Assembly: GCA_965153355.1 (NCBI GenBank) | Contig: OZ231126.1 | Location: 30,132,001-30,196,000 of the forward strand | Reading direction: 5' to 3' | DNA: 64,000 nt | From: Flaccisagitta enflata | Taxonomy: Eukaryota; Chaetognatha; Sagittoidea; Aphragmophora | Shown: in pieces, positions 1 through 12,629 of the stretch | Position numbering within the stretch: position 1 is the stretch's first letter | Layout: every line of letters begins with the position of its first letter | Notes under the pieces: generated by a model | The model's input: only the letters and a program-made list of their open reading frames with translations | Told to the model about the DNA's origin: nothing | The model's database searches: none | Program-made: the position numbers and the translations under genes

Positions 1-46
<46 letters not shown>
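1..46. repeat. (CA)n at the window edge
   Basis: Truncated by the window start; abuts the 50-720 exon. Confidence 0.95.
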
Positions 47-47
<1 letters not shown>

Positions 48-49
48 AT

Positions 50-720
50 CTATTTTACCGACGGTGCGAATCCATTTTGTCCCATCTTGAAGACTCCTTT
101 GGTCGGCATTGAGTTGGCTACTGAAGTTGGTCCATCGGACTCTCGGTGATGGTGATGATGATTAAGATGCTGATGATTCAGTTGATGATGATTGAGATGA
201 TGTTGATGATGATGAGTCGACGGGCCGCTTGAAGTGACTCCGGATATGCCCATGACGGGCGGCGAATTCGTGCCGTTGCGCTGGTCGTGGTGATAGTGAC
301 GGTCGTTATTACCCACTTCGCTATTGAGACCGTGTATATCGTTACCGCCGCTATTTTCAATGTCGTTGTGGCTATTGCTGTGGCTGTTGCTGTGATTGTT
401 ACTGTGGCTGTTGCTGTGGGTCCTGCCGCCGGCGACGCAGCTTCTCATGTCGGTTTTGTTGGTGGGATCGTAGTCGTCTTCGTCGTGATCGGCGTTGTAG
501 TCATTGCTGATGTTGATGCCGTTGCTGTTGTTGATGTTACAGCCGTCATTATTGTTGTTGTTGTTGTTACTGCCATCATTGTGGCAAGGTTTAATCGATG
601 AGGAGATGGAGAGTGAAGCGTCATGATGTCGATGAGGAGGAGCAGGCACTTCGGGAAGAGGAGGAGGAAGAGGAGGAGGAAGAGGAGAAGGTAGCAACGA
701 GGCTGATGAAGGGCTAGAAT
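50..720 (-). CDS. Ser/Asn/His-rich coding exon, likely 3' part of the RING gene
   Basis: The open frame runs from a good acceptor (pyrimidine-rich tract then CAG, AG at 722-721) to a TAG at 52-50. A weaker alternative is a GTAAAA donor at 58-57. The first two exon bases complete a codon with one base carried from upstream, giving SSPSSAS and then a proline-rich run (PLPPPLPPPLPEVPAPP). Asn runs, Ser-Asn-His repeats (SNSHSNNHSNSH) and a His-rich stretch near residue 170 follow, ending GVFKMGQNGFAPSVK. No folded domain is recognisable. Such low-complexity segments are common in animal transcription factors and signalling adaptors. Its entry phase matches the exit phase of the RING exon at 6641, so I infer one gene with a 5.9-kb intron. 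There is no Met near the start, so this is an internal or terminal exon. It could still be chance-open low-complexity DNA, but the varied codons and splice site argue for coding. Confidence 0.5.
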
Positions 721-1194
721 CTGAAAAAGAAGAAAGAGAAATAAACGACTATGATTATCAATCTAACAGTAACATGATCCTACTACTTGTTATTCATAAT
801 TTGAAGTGAATGATCGAGTATATAGAGAAAGCAAATTAATAGATAAATGGAAATCAGTCATCAAAGACGATTGTCAGAAAGTCGAAAACCGAGAAGTATC
901 TGGAATTTTTCTATTCCCTTTTTTTGGTTCCCTCTTGATAAATGGAAATATCACTATAGATTCTTGAGTTTAGAATGATGGTCATGACTGAATGAACGAA
1001 TCAAATGACAAAAGGTCCTTACTCTTACCATCAAATTGATTGGGAAAAGGCCCCGGAGGTATAAGTTACAGTGAAGGTGAAAGGTAAGGCGAGGTGAAAG
1101 ATCAAGAATTACGTGATCGTGATGAAGGAAGTGGAAGCTTAAGAAAGAATTGAGTGAGGTTAGGTAAGTAGCAAGTAAGGACAAAAATAAAAGA

Positions 1195-1394
1195 AACAAA
1201 GCCGGATACAAGCCGACCCATGTCCTGTAAAGGTGGGTGGAGGCAGAGCGATAAGATAGGCAAATCAAACATTTGGACAGGGCAGTGGTGAAAAAAAAAA
1301 CGATAAACCAAAACGCTGAAACAAGCTAAGTTTTATTGACCAATGGACCAAACGACCGACAGACATGGTAAGTTATAGAGTCGCGTGCAAAAAG
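1195..1394 (+). mobile_element. Degenerate HINE-like copy (1a)
   Basis: Starts AACAAAGCCGGATACAAGCC, has ACGACCGACAGAC in the core, and ends TTATAGAGTCGCGTGCAAAAA. The inner inverted repeats have decayed. Confidence 0.55.
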
Positions 1395-1803
1395 ATAATG
1401 CTACCCAGACCTCCAACGACTCATTTTTTAGTTTGTCGCCGCGAAGGTTCCTGGTTGTGAAAATTATACGTTTATCTTATATTTAAATCCTCACCTTTAC
1501 CTCTTTACCACATACACATCAAAAAGAAAGAAAAAAAAGATCACTAATAGGATAAAAGTGTTTCTTTTTTTGTTCTTAAGATTCTCTTAGCCCCCCCCTT
1601 TTTTTTTCTCTCTCTCTTTCATGCATATACAGCATGTCTACGAAAACAGACACTTTTTTTCTTTTACTTATCATACTCTGGAAATCATTTCGAAGATACT
1701 TATCCCTGCAAATAGGATTGGAGGAGAGCCCAGACGAGACACCGCAGAGAAAGTGTGTGCAAAAGGTGAAAGGAACTTTATGTGTATGTGAGAAAGAGAA
1801 TTA

Positions 1804-1821
1804 GAGAGAGAGAGAGAGAGA

Positions 1822-1878
<57 letters not shown>

Positions 1879-1902
1879 TCGCACTCGCACTCGCACTCGC
1901 AC
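1804..1902. repeat. Compound (GA)n-(CA)n-(GCACTC)n
   Basis: GA 1804-1823, CA 1824-1875, then five hexamers. Confidence 0.95.
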
Positions 1903-2294
1903 ATACATTGGTGCATAATACCATGGCATGAACAATATGACCAAACATGCGAAAGAGCACTTGCATGCACTTGCACGTGACAGAGTGGCAAAAGCAAAGT
2001 AATAGGACGGACCCGATATAATACACACATGCTATAGAGTATGTAACAATACATTTATAAAACAAAATAGAATAAAAAACTGGAGAAGCGGCGTTAAGGT
2101 ATTACATATGATTACATCGAAAACAGGCGTTAAGGCCATATATGGCGTAGGAACCATTATGAACCATTTTTAATAAAAAGATCTTTATAAATTTGTTTGG
2201 ATTTTGATCTTAGATTCGGAGTGAAGAAAAAAGTAGTGATTAAAAAAAGGATATCGACAAGTAAAATGAAAATACGGAGGAGAATAAGAGAGAG

Positions 2295-2296
<2 letters not shown>

Positions 2297-2389
<93 letters not shown>
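2297..2389. repeat. (GA)n
   Basis: About 46 dinucleotides, nearly pure. Confidence 0.95.
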
Positions 2390-2392
<3 letters not shown>

Positions 2393-2526
2393 AAGAGGGA
2401 TGAACTCGATAGGAAAGAGTTCATGCAGATTTGAAAATGATTCATCTCTAGTTTTCAGTTGCCTTTGAAATACAGAAAATTTAATTTAAGCAAATTTCGA
2501 ATGAAAAACTATAAGAATTAAAAGAG

Positions 2527-2966
<440 letters not shown>

Positions 2967-3057
2967 TACGCGAGTGAATAAAGTGAAAATTGAAATCATT
3001 TGGTAGAAAATTAGACAAAGACAAGAATTCTCGCCCTTCAGTAACTCCACTCTCATG

Positions 3058-3287
3058 AACAAGGCCGGATCCATGGCCAATAAGCAGTCGCTTGCGGGTG
3101 GGCAGGGGCAGTAATGAAAGAGGGCAGGGGCACTATGCGGGTGGGCGGGGGCTGTAATGTGGCTGGGCAGGGGCCGTGATGTTAAAAAATCGCCATTTCA
3201 GCTGATTTCGCTTTGTTCAAATTTTCGCGTTCCCTATCTTACGACCTTCAGACCCTCTTATAGAGTCGCTTGGCAAGCGACTAAAAA
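3058..3287 (+). mobile_element. HINE-like 1a copy, first of a head-to-tail pair
   Basis: The 5' AACAAGGCCGGATCCATGGC is followed by inner repeat AGTCGCTTGC, matched at the 3' end by GCAAGCGACT then AAAAA. The core repeats GGGTGGGC(A/G)GGGGC three times instead of carrying ACGG. Its end abuts the next copy directly. Confidence 0.8.
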
Positions 3288-3510
3288 CAAGGCCGGATAC
3301 ACGGCTACCCCAGACGCGTGCGGGTGGGCAGGGGCTATATTTGAGGTCACTTGATCACTTGGGCAGGAGCAGTGAGGCCAAAGACCGCAAAACTCCCCAA
3401 AAAAGTAGACGGACGGACCGATGGACGGACCAACGGACAGAAGGACCGACGGACCGACCGACGGACCGACAAAGCGGGGTGTAGAGTCGCGTAGCACGCG
3501 ACTAAAAAAA
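3288..3510 (+). mobile_element. HINE-like 1a copy, second of the pair
   Basis: Starts at ACAAGGCCGGATACACGGC with no spacer after the previous A tract. Inner repeat CGCGTGC pairs with GCACGCG. The core is GACGGACGGACCGATGGACG and similar. The 3' hairpin AGTCGCGT-AGC-ACGCGACT is followed by seven A. Confidence 0.85.
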
Positions 3511-4317
3511 CCGCGTATATCCTCAAATTAAGATAGAAAAAACGAATGAAAATCCGAAAGATGTACAAAAAATGTTTTGAAGTAAAGGGGAGAATCAAGG
3601 CCTAGTCCAGTGATAGACGATTGATGCGTCGAAAATGAACGTGCCAAAATTGCCCTAACTGATTAAAATACTTTAATCAGTTTGACCATTCCTACATTTC
3701 CCGGCAATTTCATAACGTAACTGGTATCGCGTGGGGGTGGACATGGACGATTGACTGCAATGTACAGGGCCACATAGACGTTTGGACAGGGGAACGTTAA
3801 CGCAAAACGTAACCTTGATGCTTCTTGAAAACAATTAAGGAAAGGACCGACAGTTATCGGATATAGACAAACACACCTTTCTGTACATAAAGATGCAAAG
3901 AGGTACATTAAAAAAAAAAATAAATAAAATGATAAAACAAAACCGCCACTCAAAGAATTGCCCACTCACTCAAATATCCACACCTACTCTCGAGAAGGAG
4001 GAGGAAGAGAAGGAGGAGGAGGAGGAGGAAGAAGAAGAGTAGGAGTCTTCAACAACGCCAGCACGCGCCCCTTCAATCTTTATCATTTTACAAAAAAAAG
4101 ATTACAAAGATAAAAGAGACAGGGGGATTCTTTCTTTTTTCCTTTAGATTTATTTCTTTGCTAATTAATTCTGATTTAATTTCTTCATCCGAGCCAAAGT
4201 GTCTTGATTTAAAACCATTGATCTAAGCTACGAAAAATGTGGTTTTATAACCGGAGATAATAAATACAGTTGAATTGAGCAGGTCGCGAACCAAAGTAGT
4301 AAAACGCGCAACGGAGG

Positions 4318-4327
4318 GAAGAAAGTT

Positions 4328-4358
<31 letters not shown>

Positions 4359-4628
4359 GAGAAAGCAGGGGGAAAAGAACGAAAAAAGAAAAAAAAAGAC
4401 AGACAGAAAGAAAGCAACAAAGACATAGAAAAAAAAAAGAAAGAAAGAAAGGAAGAAGAAGAGAAAAAAGAAAGAAAGAAAGACTGCAAGACAGGAAGAA
4501 AGAAAGACAGAAAGACAGAAAGAAAGAAAAAAAGACAGTGGGAAAGAAAGAAAGAATGAAAGAAAGAAAGAATGAAAGAAAGGAAAATGAAAGAAACAAA
4601 GGAAAATGAAAGAAATACAGGAAAATGA

Positions 4629-4704
<76 letters not shown>

Positions 4705-4760
4705 AAGAAAGAGAGAAAGAAAAATGAAAAAAAAAATGAAAAAAAAAAAAGAGAAAAAAC
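4318..4760. repeat. (GAAA)n purine tract
   Basis: Imperfect until 4625, then pure to about 4700; a 440-bp near-continuous purine strand. Confidence 0.93.
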
Positions 4761-5517
4761 TGATGAAATGTAAACGTGCTAAAAATAGCCTGGTTGACGC
4801 GTGCATTCGTCCTACCGCCTTTTGGCTCGGGGCTCACCTTAATCACTTTACCATTTACTCATCTATTGGCTTTGTACAAGGAAAGTGTCGCACCTCAGAA
4901 TGTATTCAAATGGACGACCGTTTGTGGATTTTATATCTATTGGTCACTCGTTTGTAATGATTCGTACTATTAAACGTAGCGGCTGGCGTGAGTGGTATTT
5001 TTATCGCTGAAATATTGCGAGTGGTAGACAAACAGTGCGATCATAGGCGTCGCGCCTTTGTTTTAGTTTCATTTTACAATGTTACGGCATAGTTAGCGAT
5101 TGGTGAGATAATCAAATAACGATTTTGGTGGTAAATTGATAGAGTATTCAAGGCAAGCCAAAATTCGCCAGTCGCGCCTGCACGGCTGCACCCTGTCTCC
5201 TCACTCTTTTTTCTCTTAGCACCCCGATTTTAAGTACTCTAACATCCCTAAAGACACACGGCATCATTCTGAAACCGTTAAAACTTCAATCCGAGCGTCT
5301 GATGCTCAAAAAGGTAACTTCTGACGGCACCTTTCGATACCTGCCCGGTTGAGTGGCTGAGCCCCTCCCCATACCAGCTTGTTGTCAATTGTCAAGCCCC
5401 GACATTCCTCCCAAATCACTGAAAGAATTCAAACTTCATTTCATCTCAAAAAGCCATTACAGATAAAAGCTTCCCCCACCTTCACATCCGTCCGCCTTGT
5501 TTAGTCTCGTTATATTT

Positions 5518-5688
5518 GATTGCGGACACGCAACTCTATAAGTCGGTCGGTCCGTCAGCAGAAGTAGGAAAACGAGCATTTTAGATATTTTTGTGTGCCG
5601 AGGGGGGAGGGGTGGTGCGTGTGGATGGGGGTTGGACGACCCTGCCCACCCTTCCGCCACGATATTGTGACACCATGTCACTTGTTTG
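5518..5688 (-). mobile_element. HINE-like 1b copy
   Basis: Read on the minus strand it starts near AACAAGTGACATGGTGTC, has GGCAGGGTCGTCC, a pyrimidine-rich core and GGACCGACCGAC, then TTATAGAGTTGCGTGTCCGC. A second stub of the family (CGCCTTGTTTAG) lies at 5492-5503. Confidence 0.65.
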
Positions 5689-6539
5689 TAATCCTAAGCT
5701 ATGTCTCTCATATTTGGTCGATCGGTTTGCACGTCCATGATTCCGTCCGTCCGTTCGTCCGTCCACTAATTGTCCTGTGACTCTCACGGCTCTCACCTGA
5801 TTTCACGTCTTTTTCTCTCCCATCTCTTATTTTGTTTTCTTCTGTCTGTTCCTCTCATCTTATTCCGTTTTCTTAAGCTAATCTGCTTCGCCCTTTCCTC
5901 CAAACATCAACGCTCTGCCATTTCAGTCATTAGCTGCCAAAAGCTGATGGTTCGTCCAACAAGTACACAACCAATCAACGGACGAACGAACGGACAATTG
6001 AGCGGACTGGCTGACTGACAGACGGGCCGACAAAGACAGAGGAGACAGAGAAGACAAATAGACAGTGTTCCAAATCTCCCTTCGTCTGTAATTTCATAAC
6101 GCGCTTAGTCGACTGCTCTTTTCCTTTCCCCCTCTACCAACCCCACCACTCACTAAGTCAGTCTCTCAGTCCCCCATGAAAAGTGAAGAAAAGAAAAGTT
6201 AAAACATCCGAACTGCAATCAGCAGGTCAACACCTCTTCACTTGTAACGATTCCCTGTCAAGTGCGTCTAGAGCATTCCTTTTACTCGACAGAGGAAATG
6301 ACGTTCGGGATTGTAAAAACTACTACCAAAAGAGGAGAAGGAAGAAAAGCTAAAAGCAGGGAAAAGGAAGAAAGGGATGACGCTTTAACAAGAGCGCAAA
6401 CGTACTTTAAAGAGTACTCTTTATTGCACAAACATGCGATAATAGACACAAAAAGTAGACGCGTGTGAGACTGACTCGGTTTGTCTGTCTCTCAGTCGGT
6501 CCATCTCTGTCTCTCAGTCCGTCAGTCTCTGTCTCTCAG

Positions 6540-6574
6540 TCTGTTTGTCAATCTGTCCGTCTTTCTCTGTCTGT

Positions 6575-6630
<56 letters not shown>
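6540..6630. repeat. (GTCT)n-(TC)n
   Basis: GTCTGTC variants to 6578, then TC to 6630, 10 bp from the RING exon's splice donor. Confidence 0.93.
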
Positions 6631-6634
<4 letters not shown>

Positions 6635-6640
6635 CCTTAC

Positions 6641-6923
6641 CTATCCCATCACAGGTCGGGCAATTTTCGGCGCGAAAAATGCAAGAGTAGCATCTGTAAT
6701 GTCCGCAGGCGTCCGTCAGCCGTCGTTTGACTCCTTTATCGAAGGGCGAGTTACATCCGGGACAGAGAAGGTCCGTTCTATTACTCGTTATCACATACGG
6801 ACTCTCCACTATCACGTTTTCGTTTATATCAGGCGTAGATTCACTTTTCACGTTGATTAAATCCAACGAATGATAATGCGACGTAGACGACGGGTGTTGT
6901 TGTTGTTGTTGCTGCTGCTGACG

Positions 6924-7004
<81 letters not shown>

Positions 7005-7036
7005 TGATCCCGCTTCAACCGGCGCCGGGTCAAATT
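6641..7036 (-). CDS. Internal exon: polyglutamine tract plus RING-type zinc finger
   Basis: The exon is bounded by an acceptor (tttctttcag, AG at 7038-7037) and a donor (GTAAGG, GT at 6640-6639). It carries 2 + 393 + 1 nt, 131 full codons. The peptide begins FDPAPVEAGSK, then 26 Gln, one Arg, 8 Gln, then HPSSTSHYHSLDLINVKSES. The last third holds C-x2-C (LLCPGC), CGHYRCYSC and CPTC, the spacing of a RING-type zinc finger that normally binds two zinc ions and recruits an E2 ubiquitin-conjugating enzyme. I infer an E3 ligase or RING adaptor but do not recognise the family. The Gln tract is almost pure CAA with CAG interruptions and is probably length-variable. The single exit base plus the two entry bases of the 50-720 exon makes an Asp codon in frame. 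This is the most convincing coding segment in the window. Confidence 0.75.
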
Positions 7037-7384
7037 CTGAAAGAAAAGAAAGGAAGAAAGAGAAAAGTTTTATTTAAACAGCGAATAAAACTCTTCCTTT
7101 TAAAATGTTTTACATAAATACAAAAGAGAGAGGAAGGACATTTGTCAGATTACACGTGGTCCAATATGTAAATTTCTTTGGCTGAAAATCAGAAATTACA
7201 AGAATGTTCTTTTTTTAACGGTGATTTTTTCTTCTTTTTTTGCTATGATTAAAAAAGAATAGCTTTGTGAGTGATTATCTCGGTAGAGAAGAGAAAAAGA
7301 TCGAAAAAAAGGAAGAGGGGGGGGGAGAAAAAAGAGGGGATACTGAATATTTGGAATTCTGTTACCCACACACATTAAAAAATA

Positions 7385-7388
<4 letters not shown>

Positions 7389-7469
<81 letters not shown>
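7389..7469. repeat. (GA)n
   Basis: Pure array. The 7037-7388 stretch to its left is AT-rich with no feature. Confidence 0.95.
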
Positions 7470-7473
<4 letters not shown>

Positions 7474-7699
7474 CCAAGTCAATTTGTCTATTAACCTAGT
7501 CGCTGCTTCACGTAATTGACTGCAAAAATGCGAGAGAAAATATTTCAATCGAAAAAAAAGAAGAAGAAAAAAGAAATAGAATCTAAAAAAATCTGATTAA
7601 AAAAAAAGAAGATCGAGAGCCTCATATAATTAATGAGAAAATAGGTTGCAAGTAGAGAAGAAAAAAAACTTCGCAGTGACCGATTGTACTTTCGAATTG

Positions 7700-8018
7700 A
7701 ACAAGGCCAACACCTATAAGTCGCGTGCGGGAACTAAATAGCCTAAGATGACTTAGAATGACTTAAGACAAATTGAAATGACTTAAAAAGACTAAAAATG
7801 ACATAAGCGACCAAATTGACCTAATTGACTTAAGTGACTCATTGTAGCGTAATATGACTTAGAATGGCTTAGAGTGAGTTAGAATGAGTTAGAATGACTT
7901 AGAATGACTAAAAATGACTTAAAGTATAATGAAAAAGTAAAGTGAGACGGACGGACCAACCGACGGACCGACGGATCGACAAACCGGGGTGTAGAGTCGC
8001 ATAGCACGCGAATAAAAA
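7700..8018 (+). mobile_element. HINE-like copy with a 10-bp minisatellite core
   Basis: Starts AACAAGGCCAACACC with AGTCGCGTGC, ends GCACGCGAATAAAAA. The interior, about 7745-7925, is tandem GACTTAGAAT-type units of about 10 bp followed by GACGGACGGACCAACCGACG. A clear case of a tandem repeat confined between element ends. Confidence 0.8.
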
Positions 8019-8107
8019 GGTTGATGAAGGTGTAATGACTGATAGCTCATGAATTCGGAGTGAGCTACAGCTAAACGTTTCCCGCGTGATCTAGCATGTA
8101 CATGAGA

Positions 8108-8108
<1 letters not shown>

Positions 8109-8198
<90 letters not shown>
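8109..8198. repeat. (GA)n
   Basis: Pure array between two HINE copies. Confidence 0.95.
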
Positions 8199-8201
<3 letters not shown>

Positions 8202-8261
8202 GCAAAGTAACCACGAATTTTTAATCCAAGCGCGGAAATATGTAAATTTAACATGGATGAG

Positions 8262-8382
8262 CAAGGGCAGTGTGGCAAAAACCGCCCTCAATCGAAAATT
8301 GTTACGGATCGACCAACGGGATGGACGGACCGCCCGACCAAAAAGAAGCTAATACATAGAATGGCGTGCACGGCAATAAAAT
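8262..8382 (+). mobile_element. Decayed HINE-like fragment
   Basis: GAGCAAGGGCAGTG, AAAAACCGCCCTCAATC, GGACGGACCGCCCGACC and GCACGGCAATAAAA in family order. Ends are poorly kept. Confidence 0.35.
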
Positions 8383-8535
8383 GTGGCGGTTGTAAAGTTA
8401 AAAAAAATCTTAGTTTGAATTTTTGAAATGAGTTTTCCAGTAACTAAAACTGTTGAGAGCGATAAGAAGACTAATTTCCGTTCGTTTGCCAGACAGTCGG
8501 CTTCATATTCTCTCATATCTCATTCACATTCTTCT

Positions 8536-8678
8536 TTTTTTAGTCAAGGACTAGCGACTCTATAAGAGGCTTTGTCTGTTCGTCCATCTGTCCGTCTGCT
8601 GGTCCGTAATGATCGAGTTGGAAAGTGTGAAAACGCGCATTTCCGCTCCTGCCCACCCGTCCGCGACTGGCCTTGTTA
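8536..8678 (-). mobile_element. HINE-like 1a copy, short
   Basis: The plus strand reads TTTTTTAGTCAAGGACTAGC, TCTATAAGAGGCTTTGTC, GTCCATCTGTCCGTC, TGCCCACCCGTCCGCGACT and GGCCTTGTT. The GGATACACGG segment is deleted. Confidence 0.8.
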
Positions 8679-8954
8679 TCTTTCTCGTTTCCTCGATTTT
8701 GTTCTGTTTTGATATTCATGTTTAAAATATGTTAAAAAGCCTCGCACATTTCCACTACATACTAAGAACACATTCAACTAGGCTCGTTACCAAACATGGA
8801 TCCTGTCGTACTAGTCGAAGTTGAAAAAAAAGTTTTGTTGAAAAAAAAAAACAGAGAAAAATCGCAAATTCTTTTCTTATCTGCAGATTAGAGAAAATTC
8901 TGTTTCGGCCGATCAGTCATTGTGCGTGACGGTATTTATATTAGTATATGGACG

Positions 8955-9036
8955 GAGAGAAAAAAGGGAGAAAGAGACAGAGAATGAAAGACAGAAAGAA
9001 AGAAGAGAGAAAAAAAGGAAAGAAAGAATGAAAGAT

Positions 9037-9103
<67 letters not shown>

Positions 9104-9272
9104 AAAAAGAGAGGATGAGAGAAAGGAAGGAAGGAAGAAAGAAAGAAAGAAAGAAAGAGAGAAAGATAGGAAGAATGAAAGAGAGAAAGAGAAAAAGAGA
9201 GAGAGAGAAAAAGAGAGAAAAAAAAAGGAAAAATAAGGGAAAAAGAAAGAAAGAGAGAGAGAAAGATAGAAA
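8955..9272. repeat. Purine tract with (GAAA)n and (GA)n
   Basis: The pure GAAA core is 9030-9106. The 8679-8954 stretch before it shows no feature. Confidence 0.93.
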
Positions 9273-9535
9273 TCAACTCGATGTCGTCGGCCGTTTTAAT
9301 CAAATGAGATGCATATGAGTGAGTTAGGGTATCATTAAGAATGTAAATAAGACAATCTGTTGTGTTGTGCTTTGAAAATTGACGGACCCAGAACGTCAAG
9401 AATAACGATGCACATCGTTGTTGACTTGTTGTACAACAATTAGTATAACGACATCTATGAGAACCGCTAGAACCACCAATAACCACAAATAACAGTCAGA
9501 ACTCCTACACTTCAACAACGACAACCGCTATTTTT

Positions 9536-9536
<1 letters not shown>

Positions 9537-9585
<49 letters not shown>

Positions 9586-9708
9586 CCACAACAACAACAA
9601 CAACATCAACAACAAGGATGACAACAACAAGGATGACGACGTCAAAACGACGACACGACGATGATTTGGATTTTTGACAAATAATTTTCTAAAAATTCGC
9701 AAAAACCC

Positions 9709-9737
<29 letters not shown>
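9537..9737. repeat. (AAC)n followed by a 31-bp A tract
   Basis: AAC 9537-9612, GACGAC-type intermediates, A run 9708-9736. Confidence 0.9.
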
Positions 9738-9740
<3 letters not shown>

Positions 9741-9911
9741 AACGGAAAATGAAAACAGTTTTTGGATTTGGAGTTATATGGAGAGAGAGAGATTCGTGCT
9801 AATAGAAGAATCGGTGACCCTTTTGTGACCTTGGAAGGGGCGTGACCCAAGTTATATCAACGCAAAGCGGAACGAAATAATCAACGAGACCGAGAGAAGT
9901 TTCCGACACGG

Positions 9912-10029
<118 letters not shown>

Positions 10030-10097
10030 AAAAGAACGACGGACAGAAAGTCAGACAGACAGTACTTAAAGACATGGTCAAAGACTTGGTCAGAGAT

Positions 10098-10256
10098 AAC
10101 AAGGCCGGATACACGGCCAATACCAGTCGCGGACGGGTGGGCAGGGGCGGAAATGCGTGTTTTCACACTTTCCAACTCGATCATTACGGACCGACCAACC
10201 GACGGACGGACGGACGGACGGACAAAGCCTCTTATACGCTAGTCCGCGACTAAAAA
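10098..10256 (+). mobile_element. HINE-like 1a copy, typical
   Basis: The 5' AACAAGGCCGGATACACGGC, AGTCGCGGAC and GGGTGGGCAGGGGCGG are followed by CACTTTCCAACTCGATC, a GACGG array, AAAGCCTCTTATA, then GTCCGCGACTAAAAA. A good reference copy of 159 bp. Confidence 0.88.
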
Positions 10257-10334
10257 GAGAGAATTCTGAAAGAAGAGAGAAGAATTAAAAGGTACAAACT
10301 AACAAAGAAGAAAGATAAAATGGAAGCAAGTGAG

Positions 10335-10568
10335 AACAAGTAAGGCGGGGTTACCATATCGTCAAGAAAGGGTGGATAGGGGTGTACAGCCCCCTCCAAA
10401 CTCCACAGTCCACACCCCCTTCCTAAACACACACGCGCGGCATCTCAAAAAAGCTTTTTCACACTTTTTGAATGGTACGTTACAAACCAAGAGTTAAACC
10501 AACAAATGGAATAATAGACGGACAGGCGGACAGAACCTCTTAATGAGTCGCTAGTCCGCGACTTAAAA
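10335..10568 (+). mobile_element. HINE-like 1b copy, diverged
   Basis: AACAAGTAAGGCGGGGTTACC start, pyrimidine-rich middle (CACACCCCCTTCC), GACGGACAGGCGGACAG, then GTCGCTAGTCCGCGACTTAAAA. Confidence 0.7.
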
Positions 10569-10605
10569 GAGGGTGCAAAGAATTGGAATCGAAGGAATAC
10601 AAAAT

Positions 10606-11122
10606 AGCCGCCCAGAGGCAGTACATGGTCAGCGGTACCCGTGCTCTGCTTGAGTAGTGTGTGATTTATTTGTTTTTTCATCCGTCCATCCATCCATCTT
10701 TTCTGCCAAATAGCCAAAATTGAATCAATATGGCCTAAATTTAAGCAAAATGGCCCAAATCCAAGCCTTATAGCCCAAATCCAAGCAAAATGGCTAAAAT
10801 CTGGCCACAATGTAGAATATAGGGGCAAAATGATGGACCTCAGGCCAGAATTGGGGTTTACTAGCTAGATTTCGGGCATTTTGCTTTGATTTGGGCCATT
10901 TTGCTTTGATTTGGGCTATATTGCCAGGATTTGGGCTATTTGGCAGAAATTGGGTCAGAATAGGCCATATGTGTGAAAGCATAGGCCGCTGCCCAAAAGG
11001 AGACGAAGAACTGATAATGGGGTGGGGGAGATGGATGGACAAACATATGTATGTACGGGCAGACGGACAGACTCCCCTGTGTTCTACAGGACTTCGTCCC
11101 CTTTGGGGCCGGTGCCCAAAAA
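10606..11122 (+). mobile_element. Class 2 element (GCCCAAAAA end) with inverted 20-bp repeats
   Basis: Starts GGTCAGCGGTACCCGTGCTC and ends CTTCGTCCCCTTTGGGG...GCCCAAAAA. The left half holds CCAAATCCAAGCAAAATGG units of about 20 bp and the right half the same units inverted, so the interior can fold. ACGGGCAGACGGACAG precedes the 3' end. Confidence 0.8.
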
Positions 11123-11281
11123 CCTAAATTAAAGGATAAAGCAATAGAAATGGAAAAGTGAAGGAATAAAACTTTCAAAAGCGTTACAAATACCGACAGA
11201 GAAACAAATAGACAAACAGACAGCCAAATAAGGGACAAAAGTTCACCGGCGAACATTGAAGGAGAATACAGAGAAATCAGT

Positions 11282-11660
<379 letters not shown>

Positions 11661-11768
11661 GAGCAAATAGAATTGAAAAGCGGGGGCGGAATTCCGCCGC
11701 CGTCGTCTGAGCCGCCGTCCTCAAGGCGACCACGTGAACAACTTCGAGGGCTTATTTTATAGGTGGTG

Positions 11769-11798
11769 ATTGTTGTTGTTGTTGTGTTGTTGTTGTTT

Positions 11799-11874
<76 letters not shown>
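11769..11874. repeat. (TTG)n
   Basis: About 33 TTG, one interruption near 11797. On the minus strand two frames (poly-Gln and poly-Asn) are both open; no splice evidence picks one. The 11875-12629 stretch shows no gene. Confidence 0.9.
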
Positions 11875-12629
11875 AACAGTCGTGGCAGTCTTGGTAAGCG
11901 ACGGTCAATTTGATCCATTATGGTGACAGGTAATGTCAAAAGGATGCTAGTTGGCACCGCGGTAGTGAGTGGTGCGGCCGCGTCGTTGCTGTTGCTATTG
12001 CTGCTCAGATTGCTCAGGATCACACTCGATAGGAAGTAGTTACTACGGCCTCCATAAGGGCGACGAAAAGAGAACGTACTCGAGAGTTAATTCTCGAAGT
12101 ACACACTTACTTTGTTTAATTGTAAATCGCGAAGTAGTATTTCTTTTTGATGAAAATCCTTTAGTTGGAAATCTATCGATTTTAACTTTTAGATTGCTTG
12201 TCGCTATGACTAATTCTTATATGTAAGCTCTAAATCAAGGGATATCCATTTAAGGATGGATTTAAGCCCAGGATTTTACTTCGCGAATCAGTCGAGTGTG
12301 AGTATCGAATACAAAATTTGTTATTATCACACTTTCCAATTATCAAAAGGTCACATTGAATCGGATGTCTGCCTGTAAGTAATTTCTGTGGGTCACGTTT
12401 TGTAATTGCTCTCTTCTCTAAAGCTGGCATTCTTTTGCATGAGTAATGACTGACCGACGGACAAGAAGGAAAATAGGGTCATTAGACCATAGTCGCGTGC
12501 GTCGGCACTTTTAAGAAACTGACAGTAAGACAAGCAGACAGACAGACTAAAATTTCCAAGAGGACCTTTGAATTAGCTGTCTACTCCTCAAAATTTCTTC
12601 TCCGATATTCAAAAATGTAACAGTCGCGA

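Noticed and set aside
3058-3510. SINE interpretation of the CTAAAAA-ended elements
   Set aside because: There is an A-rich 3' end, but no convincing pol III A/B boxes, and the paired inner repeats and hairpin fit rolling-circle HINEs better.
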